Assembly: GCF_041075285.1 (NCBI RefSeq)
Contig: NZ_CP163512.1
Location: forward strand, 2,914,001 to 2,978,000
Length of the DNA stretch: 64,000 nucleotides
From: Providencia rettgeri
Lineage (GTDB): Bacteria; Pseudomonadota; Gammaproteobacteria; Enterobacterales; Enterobacteriaceae
Direction of reading: 5' to 3'
Both the position numbers and the translations under genes were made by a program. Below are positions 1-8,854 of this stretch, piece by piece (position 1 is the first letter of the stretch; the number at the start of each line of letters is the position of its first letter). The notes beneath the pieces were generated by a model. The model did not search any database. It saw nothing but the letters and a program-made list of their open reading frames with translations, and was not told the origin of the DNA.

Positions 1-776
1 ATATGAAATACACCACCTAATGCATGGGCTAAGCTATGTGTGATCCCCAAAGACGCATTGGTAAATGCCATTCCTGCAATGCAAGAGGCGTTATGCATTT
101 TTTCGCGAGCAAGTAAGTTGCCGCCTTCGCGGTAACAGTCAATCAAATGACCAAAAACCAGCTGCACGGCTTTTTCTGCTAGCGCATCAGAAAAATCAGA
201 TGCAGTACGGGAAACGTAAGCTTCTAATGCATGGCAAAGCACATCCATGCCCGTATCCGCAGTAATTGAAGCAGGCACGGATTTCACTAAAACAGGGTCA
301 AGGATCGCCACATCGGGCAACATAAACTCATCCACTAACACCAGCTTTTCAGAGTGAGATTTAATCACTGAAAAGCTGGTGACTTCAGAGCCTGTACCGC
401 TAGTCGTTGGGATCGCAATAAACTGCGGTTTTGCCCGATTGGCGTCGTTTTTCGTGTGCCATAAGGAGTAAATAATGGCTTTCGCCGCATCAATCACTGA
501 GCCACCACCCAAGGCAATCACCACATCGGGGTATTGCACATCCATGACTTTCATGCCTTTTACGATGGCTGAAATATCCGGATCAGGCAGAACATCGTCA
601 TACATTGAAAAAGCAATGCCTGAACGAGTTAATCGACGAGTCACTTCATCGGCTAGGCCAAATTTCACCATGGCTTTATCGGTGACGATAAATACCTGCT
701 GAGCCTGCATTTGTGAGATAAAATCCAGTGCGTTAGCACCGAATTGGACTCGCGGTTTAATGAGAAATTGATTCAT
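1..776 (-). CDS. cutO: Iron-containing alcohol dehydrogenase, microcompartment-associated (3' end outside window)
   Basis: The reading frame stays open from an ATG at 776 to the window edge, about 258 codons, so the C-terminus is missing. It is a group III Fe-dependent alcohol dehydrogenase. I see the nucleotide-binding GGGS turn, the family signature PTTSGTGSE, and the metal-binding helices with the sequences [11 protein letters not shown] and [11 protein letters not shown]. Such enzymes reduce acetaldehyde to ethanol and recycle NADH inside a microcompartment. It lies 8 bp downstream of the vertex-protein gene and is the last visible gene of the operon. The name cutO rests on the order BMC-H x3, aldehyde dehydrogenase, BMC vertex protein, alcohol dehydrogenase, which I associate with choline (GRM2) loci. 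CutC/CutD are not in the window, so an ethanolamine or other locus is possible. Confidence 0.85.
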   Translation of the reverse strand, partial: MNQFLIKPRVQFGANALDFISQMQAQQVFIVTDKAMVKFGLADEVTRRLTRSGIAFSMYDDVLPDPDISAIVKGMKVMDVQYPDVVIALGGGSVIDAAKAIIYSLWHTKNDANRAKPQFIAIPTTSGTGSEVTSFSVIKSHSEKLVLVDEFMLPDVAILDPVLVKSVPASITADTGMDVLCHALEAYVSRTASDFSDALAEKAVQLVFGHLIDCYREGGNLLAREKMHNASCIAGMAFTNASLGITHSLAHALGGVFH

Positions 777-784
777 GCTGTTCT

Positions 785-1042
785 TTACTCCTTGGTATAA
801 ACCTTCTCGACAATAGCAACCACTGACATGGCCTTGTATTTGTCTTTGTTCAACGCAAAGTACGCTTCTGCTAACACAATGTCGTTGATACCGGCACCGA
901 CGCTGTCTACCGCCACATACGTTCGGTCTTTCAACGGTTCAAGGTCATCCCCTAGCGCTGCAACCATCAGTAAGTTGCTTCCACTAAGCTCTTGGCATTT
1001 CTGCGTTGCGACAACATGTCCGATTACTTTTGCCAAAATCAT
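785..1042 (-). CDS. BMC vertex pentamer protein (EutN/CcmL family)
   Basis: This 85-residue protein starts [15 protein letters not shown] and contains [10 protein letters not shown] and a [13 protein letters not shown] segment, all typical of EutN/CcmL (BMC-P) proteins. They form pentamers that cap the twelve vertices of a microcompartment shell. The length is normal for the family. It sits between the aldehyde dehydrogenase (26 bp upstream) and the alcohol dehydrogenase (8 bp downstream), so it is co-transcribed with both. The GRM2 equivalent is, as I recall, CmcD, but I leave the symbol empty because that naming is from memory. Confidence 0.9.
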   Translation of the reverse strand: MILAKVIGHVVATQKCQELSGSNLLMVAALGDDLEPLKDRTYVAVDSVGAGINDIVLAEAYFALNKDKYKAMSVVAIVEKVYTKE

Positions 1043-1068
1043 GGTTTATACCGCCTTATTTCAATGAG

Positions 1069-2682
1069 TTACTTATTTAGGCGACCGAGAACGGCCTTGA
1101 TAATTTGCTCAACGTTTTCCTCGGTGATATCACCTTGGGACACAAGGGCTTCCGTCATTGCCGCCGGACTAAAACGGTCATCTGCCGAGTTAGAAACCGG
1201 TGAAGATGCCGCGACAGGTTGGCGGAAACGATCATCATCTAAAATGCTGATTTGCGATTGATTCCCCCCTATTGATGCTGCCGGTTGAGCAACTGCACAC
1301 GCCTTCGCAGGTTGCCTTAAATCATCAATAGAACGCACGCCATAGCCCACTTTACGAATGTTTAGCAAGTTCATTGGCCCGACGTTATCTGAACTCGAGC
1401 CCCCCCCCACTGCACCGCAACCTAACGTTAATGCCGGTGTAATATTGGTTGTTGCCCCAATACCACCTAGTGCCGCAGGGGTATTTATCAAAATGCGGTT
1501 AACGGGTTTTTCAAGAGAGAATTGGCGGATCACATCTTCATTTTGCGTGTGGATCACCAAGGTGTGGCCTAACCCTTCGTTAGTCAGCAAATCCACAACA
1601 CGATGGCAGGCAGATTGCCAATCTTCTTCAATATACATCCCTAAAATTGGGCAGAGTTTTTCACGTGAATACGGGTTTTTAGGTGAGACGGTTTCCTGTA
1701 AGGCAATAAGAACGCGCGTATTGGCAGGTACCGAAAATCCTGCTCGCTGACTCAAAGTAATAGCATCTTTTCCAACCACTTCAGGGTTGATGGTGCCGTT
1801 TGCCCGCAGTAACATTGATGCCATGCGCGCCGCTTCGTCTTCATTCATAAAGTAAGCGCCTTGTGCGAGCAACTCGCGATGCACTTCGTTATAAATGCAA
1901 CGTTCAACAATAATCGATTGTTCAGACGCACAAATCACACCGTTATCAAACGTTTTGCTGGTGATAATGTCATTCACCGCTTGTTTGATATTGGCACTAC
2001 GTTCAATAAAGGCAGGACCATTTCCTGGACCACCACTAATTGTCGGCGTACCCGATGCATACGCTGCACGCACCATGCCTTCCCCACCCGTGGCTAAAAT
2101 TAAGGAAACATCTTTGCTGTGCATCAACTCTTTAGTCGCTTCGAGAGTCAACATCGTGATGCCATCAACGATCCCGGCTGGAGCCCCCGCTTCTAATGCC
2201 GCTTTTTTCACAATATCTAACGTGCGCAAGCTACAAGCTTTAGCATTGGGATGAGGGGAGAAGACAATTGCGTTACCTGCTTTTAAGGCAATCAACGTTT
2301 TGTAGATGATGGTAGATGTCGGGTTTGTCGATGGCACCAGTGCCGTGATCACCCCTAAAGGAACCCCCACATCCATGACTTTGTTGATCTTGTCATCATT
2401 AATGATGCCAACGGTTTTCAGATCTTTTATGTACTCATAAACACGCATTGAAGCGAAGGTATTTTTCAGGACTTTATCTTGCCACTTACCAAAACCAGTC
2501 TCTTCATTGGCCATTTTCGCCAGCTCTTCAGCGTGAAGGGCGGATTCAATAGCGATGTGTTTAACGATACTGTCGATTTTTTCCTGCGAAAACGTCGCAA
2601 ATACCTTCTGCGCTTGTTTCGCATTTCTCACTAGCTCTCTTGCCAGTTGTCTGGATTGCAGATCTTTATCTAATGCAACCAT
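1069..2682 (-). CDS. cutF: CoA-acylating acetaldehyde dehydrogenase with C-terminal encapsulation-like tail
   Basis: This 537-residue aldehyde dehydrogenase belongs to the EutE/PduP class and would convert acetaldehyde plus CoA and NAD to acetyl-CoA inside the shell. The catalytic cysteine lies in NGVICASEQS, and a GGPGNGPAF segment sits upstream of it. After the enzymatic core there is a tail of about 80 residues. It has a flexible Ser/Pro/Ala/Asp-rich linker that repeats the word DDRF twice, then an amphipathic helix (TEENVEQIIKAVLGRL) ending the protein. Such short terminal helices target enzymes to microcompartments. In EutE and PduP the peptide is N-terminal or internal, and in GRM-type aldehyde dehydrogenases it is C-terminal. 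It lies in an operon with three BMC-H genes upstream. The symbol is inferred from the locus type. Confidence 0.88.
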   Translation of the reverse strand: MVALDKDLQSRQLARELVRNAKQAQKVFATFSQEKIDSIVKHIAIESALHAEELAKMANEETGFGKWQDKVLKNTFASMRVYEYIKDLKTVGIINDDKINKVMDVGVPLGVITALVPSTNPTSTIIYKTLIALKAGNAIVFSPHPNAKACSLRTLDIVKKAALEAGAPAGIVDGITMLTLEATKELMHSKDVSLILATGGEGMVRAAYASGTPTISGGPGNGPAFIERSANIKQAVNDIITSKTFDNGVICASEQSIIVERCIYNEVHRELLAQGAYFMNEDEAARMASMLLRANGTINPEVVGKDAITLSQRAGFSVPANTRVLIALQETVSPKNPYSREKLCPILGMYIEEDWQSACHRVVDLLTNEGLGHTLVIHTQNEDVIRQFSLEKPVNRILINTPAALGGIGATTNITPALTLGCGAVGGGSSSDNVGPMNLLNIRKVGYGVRSIDDLRQPAKACAVAQPAASIGGNQSQISILDDDRFRQPVAASSPVSNSADDRFSPAAMTEALVSQGDITEENVEQIIKAVLGRLNK

Positions 2683-2751
2683 GTCTTCCCCCGTATCGGA
2701 GTCAAAATTAACTCATTAACTTGTGGTTTTATTGACTGATTAGCCAACAAC

Positions 2752-3030
2752 TTAGGCTTTGTGCTGCTGCGCAATTTTGCCGATATCGTTATGTGGTCTT
2801 GCGATCACCCGTGATGTCACGACAGTACCAACACGTTTTGCCGCTTCAACGCCGGACTCTACCGCTGCGTTAACCGCACCGACGTCGCCTTTGACCATCG
2901 CAGTCACCAGCCCTGAACCGACATTTTCATAACCAATCAGTTCTACATTGGCGGCTTTGCACATGGCATCAGCGGCTTCAATACAGGCCACTAAACCTTT
3001 GGTTTCGATTAACCCAAGTGCTTCTTTCAT
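2752..3030 (-). CDS. BMC-H hexameric shell protein, third tandem copy
   Basis: This 92-residue protein is one complete BMC domain, with the pattern ALGLIETKG, then a [25 protein letters not shown] core and an IARPHNDI end. Such proteins form hexagonal tiles with a central pore and build the flat facets of the shell. It is the most divergent of the three tandem paralogues: its N-terminus is MKEALG where the others have MGDALG, and its C-terminal half is more charged (EAAKRVG). The gene begins 14 bp after the preceding paralogue and lies 69 bp before the aldehyde dehydrogenase. In GRM2 loci the trio is called cmcA-C. Confidence 0.93.
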   Translation of the reverse strand: MKEALGLIETKGLVACIEAADAMCKAANVELIGYENVGSGLVTAMVKGDVGAVNAAVESGVEAAKRVGTVVTSRVIARPHNDIGKIAQQHKA

Positions 3031-3044
3031 AAGTGATTTCCTTT

Positions 3045-3329
3045 TTATTCCGAGACTTTATACTGGGCGACGATTTTCTGAATATCGCTGTGAGGACGTG
3101 CAATAACCAGAGATGTCACAACCGTGCCAATACGAGACGCTGATTCAACCCCTGAATCGACCGCGGCTTTTACCGCACCGACATCCCCTTTCACCATTGC
3201 TGTCACTAAACCTGACCCAACATTTTCATAACCAATCAGTACAACATTTGCGGCTTTACACATTGAGTCAGCCGCTTCAATACAGGCAACTAACCCTTGA
3301 GTTTCGATAAGACCTAATGCGTCACCCAT
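3045..3329 (-). CDS. BMC-H hexameric shell protein, second tandem copy
   Basis: A 94-residue single-BMC-domain protein of the PduA/EutM type. It differs from the first copy mainly by VVLIGY in place of VELIGY, IETQG in place of IETKG, and a slightly longer C-terminus ending AQYKVSE. The Val-for-Glu change is next to the pore-facing strand and may alter which molecules pass. A good AGGA-type ribosome site (minus strand) precedes the ATG. It sits 20 bp from the first copy and 14 bp from the third, clearly one transcription unit. Confidence 0.93.
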   Translation of the reverse strand: MGDALGLIETQGLVACIEAADSMCKAANVVLIGYENVGSGLVTAMVKGDVGAVKAAVDSGVESASRIGTVVTSLVIARPHSDIQKIVAQYKVSE

Positions 3330-3349
3330 GTTTTTTCCTCCGGAAAAAG

Positions 3350-3628
3350 TTATGCCTTATGTTTAATCACGATTTTGTTGATATCGTTATGTGGACGAGC
3401 AATAACGAGCGATGTCACGACTTCGCCAACACGCTGAGCAGATTCAACACCTGAATCAACCGCTGCTTTGACTGCGCCAACGTCACCTTTGACCATTGCT
3501 GTCACGAGGCCTGAGCCCACATTTTCATAACCGATTAGCTCAACATTTGCGGCTTTACACATGGCATCCGCCGCTTCGATGCAAGCCACCAAACCTTTAG
3601 TTTCGATAAGACCTAATGCATCACCCAT
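3350..3628 (-). CDS. BMC-H hexameric shell protein, first tandem copy of the operon
   Basis: A 92-residue BMC-H protein and the first gene of the operon on the minus strand, so the operon promoter should lie in 3629-4254. The domain is intact ([12 protein letters not shown] to [12 protein letters not shown]). Its pore segment GSGL is identical in all three paralogues, which suggests that they form mixed facets with similar pores. An AGGA-type ribosome site lies just upstream of the ATG. Confidence 0.94.
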   Translation of the reverse strand: MGDALGLIETKGLVACIEAADAMCKAANVELIGYENVGSGLVTAMVKGDVGAVKAAVDSGVESAQRVGEVVTSLVIARPHNDINKIVIKHKA

Positions 3629-4254
3629 TGTTATTTCCTCCGAGAAGCCTTCTTTATTTTTCTTTACCGCGCTCTTTAAGTTGATGTGTCCGAATACATG
3701 TTTCTTGAAGAACCGAGGTAATCATTTGCGCCAACAGTATCTGCGCGGTGATTAATTGAACGCAGCCTTTGGCTTCAAATTCACTATAGAGTCGAAAAAT
3801 AAAAACAAAATATAAATTGGCAAAAGGAAGATATTCAGAATATTAAACTAATATTTATATTAAAATGATGGTTCATTTATATAACTATGCTGGAAAAATA
3901 AAAAATTCACGTATCTATCTGGTGAATAAAAAGCAGCAAAATTAGCTTAGGTATTAATCAAGGGAGATTGTTAACAAGATATTATTAAGCTGATACCGAG
4001 GGGTAATTTACGCGATCATAACTGTGGAATGGCTCACTGGTTTATAAGCTTTACTCGCAAATGAAGATCATCTTTTACATTTAACGCCAAGAAAAATAGA
4101 CTTAACCGAAGCAAGAAGTTCACCGGATAATCGTGCACGAATAACGTTAAAGGTACAGATCACTTGAGGCAATTTTAGAGCCCAAAGAAGGAGAGAAGAG
4201 CTAAAGAATAGACAGGATAATAGGCGTCTTTTTACACACTAAGGCTCTATTCAA
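3629..4254. other. AT-rich intergenic region, probable microcompartment operon promoter
   Basis: This is 626 bp without a credible gene. It must hold the promoter of the minus-strand BMC operon (right next to 3628) and the 3' end of the ToxS-like gene's transcript. I could not identify a convincing -35/-10 pair, CRP or FNR site by eye, and there is no strong terminator hairpin. Confidence 0.5.
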
Positions 4255-4773
4255 TTAATCAAATTTGCTACCTGGCTTTAATGTGCAGATATAGAGCGGG
4301 GAGTTTATTGAACTTAATAGCAATGCTTTATCATTTAGCTTTTGAGCGTTAAGAAATAAGCCATCATGGCTATCTGACATCTCCCGCATAAAGTAGTCAA
4401 AAATTACATCAGGAGATTCATCAATGGAAGAGGCGCTCGATTCCCATTGGCTAATATTATAATGGCGTTCCGTTGGGGAAATGCGTTTAGTCGTATAATT
4501 AAATTTCACATAGCGCTGTAGATACAACCATCCCGCTTTAGAATCTGTATAACCTTCAACAACAATAGAGCCTTTGCCATTCCCCCCAAAATTAAAATGA
4601 ATATTGCCATTGACGTTTTCGTCTTTCATATTTTCAAAACGCATGATGCCTTTGGTAGAGCACACCATTAAGCCATCTTGCTTATTGGAAAATAAAATGG
4701 ATTGCGTGTAAATCACCACCACAATGAAAAGCAACGCACTCAGTAAACATAACACTTTTCCGGGTATTTTCAT
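4255..4773 (-). CDS. ToxS-like membrane-anchored partner of the adjacent winged-helix regulator
   Basis: I place the start at the ATG at 4773. It overlaps the stop of the upstream regulator as ATGA and has GGAAG at the right distance; a start at 4785 is possible but poorer. The 172-residue product begins with a short cytoplasmic stretch and one hydrophobic helix (roughly residues 7-27), followed by a periplasmic domain of about 140 residues containing two cysteines. It matches no enzyme I know. Position, topology and size resemble ToxS/PsaF-type chaperones that stabilise or sense for a ToxR-like partner. The role is inferred from context and architecture, not from sequence motifs. Confidence 0.6.
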   Translation of the reverse strand: MKIPGKVLCLLSALLFIVVVIYTQSILFSNKQDGLMVCSTKGIMRFENMKDENVNGNIHFNFGGNGKGSIVVEGYTDSKAGWLYLQRYVKFNYTTKRISPTERHYNISQWESSASSIDESPDVIFDYFMREMSDSHDGLFLNAQKLNDKALLLSSINSPLYICTLKPGSKFD

Positions 4774-5642
4774 GATGGCTTCCAAGAATAATAAAAATAA
4801 TTATCACAATAGCTAAATGGATTGTCTTCATTTACCGCGCAATGGGCTAAAAATACGCGACCGAGTCCATTGGTTTGCAATTTATCCCCATAAAAGAAAA
4901 CGAATCGCTCTTTTTCAACACCGGCCAGATTTAAATTATTTCTTACCTTGTCAAAATTTTGCACGTAATTTTGCGCAACAGTGGCGTTGATCATTTTTTC
5001 ATTTGAAAGCACATCACAATTAGCATGTTCTAGCACGGTCATATTAATCGGTTGGGATGGCTGGTTAGATAAATAAGCCATGACTAATAATAAGATAGAG
5101 CACAACAACAATGCGCCACTGGCAAAATACCAACACATTTCTTTTTTGGCTTTCGTTACTGGTTTAGGAGGGTTTACCGGAGAAGTCGTTGCTAATTTAG
5201 GTTCAGTTAAGGGGGGATTAACGGAGACAGGTTCAATAGCGGGCGATAATACAACTGCGGCATCCTCTATTTCACTCAAGCTTTTAATCAATTCTGCGGG
5301 GTGCGTTTTAGCCGCATTCAGCCTTTCTAACGTCACTTCTGAATTAAATTCTAATCGCCCTCTCGCCACCGTAACAATAATATTTTCAATACCATACTGA
5401 CGAAATGCTTTTCGTAATAAACTCAAATATTGGTTCAAATTACTATTGGATGAGACTAACCCATTATCATCCCACACCGCTTTTAATACCTCATCACGGG
5501 ATACCACCCCCCGATTTTGGATAAAATAGTAGAGTAGTGCATTGGCGGTAATAGACAATTGTGTATCCACTTCGTCTTCTTTTAAAGATAAAGTGCCATC
5601 AGCTGCATCATATATAATGAAAGCATTGATTTTATATTTCAC
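4770..5642 (-). CDS. ToxR/CadC-like transmembrane winged-helix transcription regulator
   Basis: This 290-residue protein has an OmpR-type DNA-binding domain at residues 1-105, with landmarks such as LSITANALLYYFIQNRG, a VVSRDEVLKAVWDD helix and a wing near IIVTVARGRLEF. A Pro/Thr/Lys-rich linker follows, then one transmembrane helix around residues 170-190 (WYFASGALLLCSILLLVMAY), then a periplasmic domain of about 100 residues with at least four cysteines. It lacks a receiver domain, so it is a one-component sensor like ToxR, CadC or PsaE. It is coupled by a 4-bp overlap to a ToxS-like gene. Its targets are unknown; the nearby fimbrial locus is a candidate only by proximity. Confidence 0.85.
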   Translation of the reverse strand: MKYKINAFIIYDAADGTLSLKEDEVDTQLSITANALLYYFIQNRGVVSRDEVLKAVWDDNGLVSSNSNLNQYLSLLRKAFRQYGIENIIVTVARGRLEFNSEVTLERLNAAKTHPAELIKSLSEIEDAAVVLSPAIEPVSVNPPLTEPKLATTSPVNPPKPVTKAKKEMCWYFASGALLLCSILLLVMAYLSNQPSQPINMTVLEHANCDVLSNEKMINATVAQNYVQNFDKVRNNLNLAGVEKERFVFFYGDKLQTNGLGRVFLAHCAVNEDNPFSYCDNYFYYSWKPS

Positions 5643-5700
5643 TGTCGCCCCATGTTTTTATTATATAATGACGGTGTTTTTCGGTATTTACGTATCGGTA

Positions 5701-6273
5701 TTAAGGTAATTTTTCAAACGAAATTGCCGTTAAACGGCTGATAATGGCATCACGCTCTTGTTTCGATAACGTTTCTCCCTCCGTTAATGAGGATAACCAC
5801 AAACCATCCGCCCCATACCGCACCAGCGCCCCTAAATAGCTATTATCGAACTCATCTCCTTTTGCTAAGTGACCCAGTACCCAATCACGCCAACATTTGC
5901 GCAATACGGGCTCATTTGGCATTGCTAAAGATAGTAATGCGAGTTGGAAACTTTCATCTGACGCTTTAAGCTCGCTGATATAGTGCAAATACGCACGGGA
6001 AAAACGGCCATAAGCATTAGGATCGTTTTCCATGATGAGGCTAATGCGCTCATCCATAATGCTCAGTAATTGCAAAAATAGTGCATGGATAAGTTCTTGC
6101 TTGCTCGGGAAATGGTGCATCAGTCCCCCTTTGCTGACACCCGCTTCCCGCGCGACCGCATTAAGCGATAACGCAGAAATCCCTTCCCTACCCGCAATAA
6201 TTCGAGCCGCTTTGAGTAACTCCACTTGGAGTTTAATAGGATCTTTTTTTCTGTGTTGCGCTGTTTTGTTCAT
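5701..6273 (-). CDS. TetR/AcrR family transcriptional repressor
   Basis: The N-terminal HTH is clear (AREAGVSKGGLMHHFPSK), followed by a C-terminal ligand domain typical of YcdC/BetI-sized TetR proteins. The frame is open further upstream to 6342. I choose the ATG at 6273, giving 190 residues, because a perfect palindromic operator lies at 6284-6301 just before it and would otherwise be inside the coding region. It is divergent from an NADPH-dependent FMN reductase at 6592, which it probably controls along with itself. The ligand is unknown. Confidence 0.85.
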   Translation of the reverse strand: MNKTAQHRKKDPIKLQVELLKAARIIAGREGISALSLNAVAREAGVSKGGLMHHFPSKQELIHALFLQLLSIMDERISLIMENDPNAYGRFSRAYLHYISELKASDESFQLALLSLAMPNEPVLRKCWRDWVLGHLAKGDEFDNSYLGALVRYGADGLWLSSLTEGETLSKQERDAIISRLTAISFEKLP

Positions 6274-6283
6274 GCAATGGATG

Positions 6284-6301
6284 ATACCGACCAGTCGGTA
6301 T
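6284..6301. promoter_or_regulatory. Perfect palindromic TetR-type operator
   Basis: ATACCGACCAGTCGGTAT has 8-bp arms that are exact inverted repeats with a 2-bp centre. The ACCGACnnGTCGGT type is common for TetR-family operators. It lies 11 bp upstream of the chosen TetR start, so it probably mediates autorepression and perhaps control of the divergent reductase. Confidence 0.8.
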
Positions 6302-6400
6302 GTTTCATTTTGACCAAAATCAAGTAACCCTAATTTGTTCAAGGTTAAATCAAAATAGTGGAAGAGGACTCACAATATCCATTTGAGATAAGCCACAAAT

Positions 6401-6435
6401 CTATAATTTATTTGAATTTTTCAAATAAATTATAG
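6401..6435. repeat. Perfect 16-bp inverted repeat in the divergent tetR/reductase region
   Basis: The arms 6401-6416 and 6420-6435 are exact reverse complements (CTATAATTTATTTGAA) separated by TTT. It would form a 16-bp hairpin or cruciform. It sits between two divergent promoters, where a terminator is not expected. It may be a second regulator site or act as an insulator. Confidence 0.6.
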
Positions 6436-6591
6436 GTATTTTAATTTTCCAGTTTTGGCTAATTGAAAATTGAGCTTATTTTTACACCTATACGGGTTAT
6501 GATGTTTAATAATGGGTGTAAAATAACATTCTGACAAAGTACCAATTATTTGCCATATTTGTGACTAACCGTCGATAAAAGAGGTTTTACC

Positions 6592-7152
6592 ATGTCAAAA
6601 CAATATAATATTGGTGTTATTGTGGGTAGCTTACGTGCGGATTCTTACAACTTAATCGTCGCTAAAGCTATAACTAAGTTATTTCCCGCCAATTTTTCAT
6701 TCAACTTTATCAACATTGGCGACCTTCCTCTCTACAATCAAGATGCTGACCAAAATGTACCCCCTACCGTCGCCAATTTTAAATCTCAAATTAAAGCCTG
6801 TGATGGCATTATTTTTGCCACCCCTGAGTACAATCGTTCTATCCCCGGCGTGCTAAAAAATGCCATTGACCAAGGCTCACGTCCTTGGGGAGATAACTCA
6901 TGGAATGGGATTCCGGCAGGAGTGTTAGGTGTCTCTATTGGGAATATCAGTACGGCAGTTGCCCAACAGCATCTGCGCAATAGCCTCGCCTTTTTAAATA
7001 TGCCTACCATGAACCAACCTGAGTGCTACCTCAAATGGTATGACGGCATGGTGGATGAGCAAGGCAATATTTCACCGAAAAGTAAAGATTTCTTACAGCC
7101 GTGGGCGGATACTTTTGTTCAGTTTGTGGCACATAATGCGGTGAATAAATAA
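6592..7152 (+). CDS. NAD(P)H-dependent FMN reductase (ChrR/YieF-type flavoprotein)
   Basis: The 186-residue product is a flavodoxin-fold reductase. The FMN phosphate loop GSLRADSYN is near the N-terminus, the family motif PEYNRSIPGVLKNAID is at about residues 82-97, and GSRPWG follows it. Members transfer electrons from NAD(P)H to quinones, chromate or azo and nitro compounds, and are usually protective. AGAGG precedes the ATG. It is divergent from a TetR gene with an operator in between, so induction by a toxic small molecule is likely. Confidence 0.88.
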   Translation: MSKQYNIGVIVGSLRADSYNLIVAKAITKLFPANFSFNFINIGDLPLYNQDADQNVPPTVANFKSQIKACDGIIFATPEYNRSIPGVLKNAIDQGSRPWGDNSWNGIPAGVLGVSIGNISTAVAQQHLRNSLAFLNMPTMNQPECYLKWYDGMVDEQGNISPKSKDFLQPWADTFVQFVAHNAVNK

Positions 7153-8069
7153 GCCTATCATGTCCCCCCGCTGGGTCACTGAGCTTGGCGGGGTCAGTTT
7201 TGGTGTGTGAAGGAGTAGTTGTTTCAGTATACTGCTAGGGGTTGTTTATCTTTACCGCTAAAAAAGGTCAAAAAGCAATCCAAAAAATGGATAAATGCAT
7301 CCGTCGTGCTAACTGACGACGATTTGAATCAAATAATTTACCTAAACGCTGACCCCACGAGTTCGATTAAAGCACATTTCATTCATTTGATGCTACGTTG
7401 AGAGGCTCTTGCCTTGCAACGAACGCAGAGCTACTCCATAAATATTGAACACAGCGCATCCTATTTAGACGGTCTAAAATTGATTGCCTTTGAACTAAAT
7501 TGATAACACAAAGAAAAAATAAGTATTTTAGGCTAGGTAATTTAACTTATTAAAAATAGAACTACTGTTACCATTCAAATTAAATGAAACATTTTGACAC
7601 ACCTTAAGTCAAAAGCGATAACTGAAAATAAAATTGCAACCAATTGAAAATAAAGTACTAATATATTAAAAAAAGATAGTTTTATGACACTAAGGTATTG
7701 ATTCACTCACATCTTGATTACCAGTTGTTAAAAAATGTAAAACTTAGAATTTTATTCTTTTTTACACGTCAAAATATAACTTTAAAAGACTAAATCACTA
7801 GCAAATAAAGATGGTCTTAAATGGTTTACCCTGCTTAAACCCGTCCATTGCTAGATTTATTATTTTACATTACTCACCATAAGAGTTTAATCCGATATTT
7901 TCACTTATCACTCTATATTTGCGTTATTTGATTTTATAAAAAACGTCACGTATATTAGCTGGAAGATAACGGAGTGAAATTATTTCCTTATATAATGTTT
8001 TCACCAATCCTTCGTATTCACCTAAATACGATTTTTATTAAGTGATGCAGTTTGGAAGGAATGTATACA
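7153..8069 (+). other. AT-rich gap between the FMN reductase and the fimbrial regulator
   Basis: This is 917 bp without a gene I can support. A short GC-rich hairpin at 7166-7193 (CCCCGC/GCGGGG) just after the reductase stop may be its terminator. The rest is very A/T-rich, with no repeat or RNA that I recognise. The last 100 bp should carry the promoter of the regulator at 8070. Confidence 0.5.
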
Positions 8070-8408
8070 ATGATAGAAATAGATGATAAAAACCCTTCTC
8101 ATAAAAGGGGAATAACTATTTATACAAAAGCTGTGGGATATGAAATTTATTTATTACGAAAACGTCGTTTACTCAGTGGAAAAGAACTAGCTAATTTGCT
8201 CAATATTTCACAACAACAAGTGTCTCGTTATGAACGAGGAATCTGTAACATCACGATAGATATGCTAATACAAGTTTTAAGTGTACTAAAGATGCCTATC
8301 CAAGATTTTTTAGAGCGAGCAATCAGTCGAGTTTCCATCATGAAATTTAAACTAAGCAGTGTTGATAGCAAAGATATCTCATTGCTAAAAAATAAATTTA
8401 TGGAATAG
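8070..8408 (+). CDS. MrpJ-like HTH (XRE) regulator of fimbriae
   Basis: This 112-residue XRE-family protein carries the signature ISQQQVSRYERG, which is characteristic of MrpJ and its paralogues in Proteus and Providencia. Those genes are linked to fimbrial operons and repress flagellar motility when fimbriae are made (family knowledge). I start at the ATG at 8070 because GGAAGGA lies 9 bp before it; upstream in-frame starts at 8052 and 8061 have no room for a ribosome site. It is on the same strand as the fimbrial operon that begins 446 bp later, whereas mrpJ itself lies at the 3' end of its operon. Confidence 0.85.
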   Translation: MIEIDDKNPSHKRGITIYTKAVGYEIYLLRKRRLLSGKELANLLNISQQQVSRYERGICNITIDMLIQVLSVLKMPIQDFLERAISRVSIMKFKLSSVDSKDISLLKNKFME

Positions 8409-8854
8409 ATATATCTCCTTTGACTTTTACCACAAGTATATTCAAAAACATAACCAGTTGATTTTAAATAACCAATAATATTAATCATTAACCCATATTA
8501 AAATAATTGATGCAATCCATTCATATTAATAAATATAAATTTTATTAATGTGATGAGTTGCGTTTTAAACATGCTTTATGTCAAAAATACAATGAAGTAT
8601 TAATTTGGGATAAAGGTAATATTCTCTTTATAAAAAAAGAGAATAACCCCTTTATATCTAAGAAATAGAATAAAGGAAATTAGTAATCTTTAAATTGAAT
8701 GTTTATAACTGACACAATCTAAATTCGACTTAGATGAATAGATAATATTGAGCGTTATATGCATATATATATCTATTGCAAAACTGCGACATGGAATATG
8801 ACCTTTATATCATCAATTTAATTATTTAACTTTATAAAAATAGGAATCTTAATT
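8409..8854 (+). promoter_or_regulatory. Fimbrial operon leader with long hairpin and ATGCAT-AT motif
   Basis: This AT-rich region between the regulator and the major subunit holds two visible structures. One is a long imperfect hairpin at 8610-8655: outer arms ATAAAGG/CCTTTAT, inner arms TATTCTCTTT/AAAGAGAATA with a 6-nt loop. The other is ATGCATATATATATC at 8759-8773, about 90 bp before the subunit ATG. A similar motif occurs at nearly the same distance upstream of the second fimbrial locus. I saw no flanking inverted repeats or recombinase gene that would suggest a phase-variable switch. Confidence 0.55.

Noticed and set aside
828..1067. A plus-strand ORF opposite the BMC vertex gene
   Set aside because: It is a shadow of the real minus-strand gene, with no ribosome site or domain. 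The same applies to the other antisense ORFs throughout the window.
5080..5400. A 106-codon plus-strand ORF inside the ToxR-like gene
   Set aside because: It mirrors the linker and membrane helix of the regulator on the other strand; no independent support.
7219..7401. A 60-codon ORF in the gap after the FMN reductase
   Set aside because: It begins with a non-ATG codon, and has no ribosome site or similarity that I recognise.
8409..8854. An invertible fimbrial promoter (phase-variation switch)
   Set aside because: I found no matching inverted repeats flanking a promoter and no recombinase gene next to either fimbrial locus.
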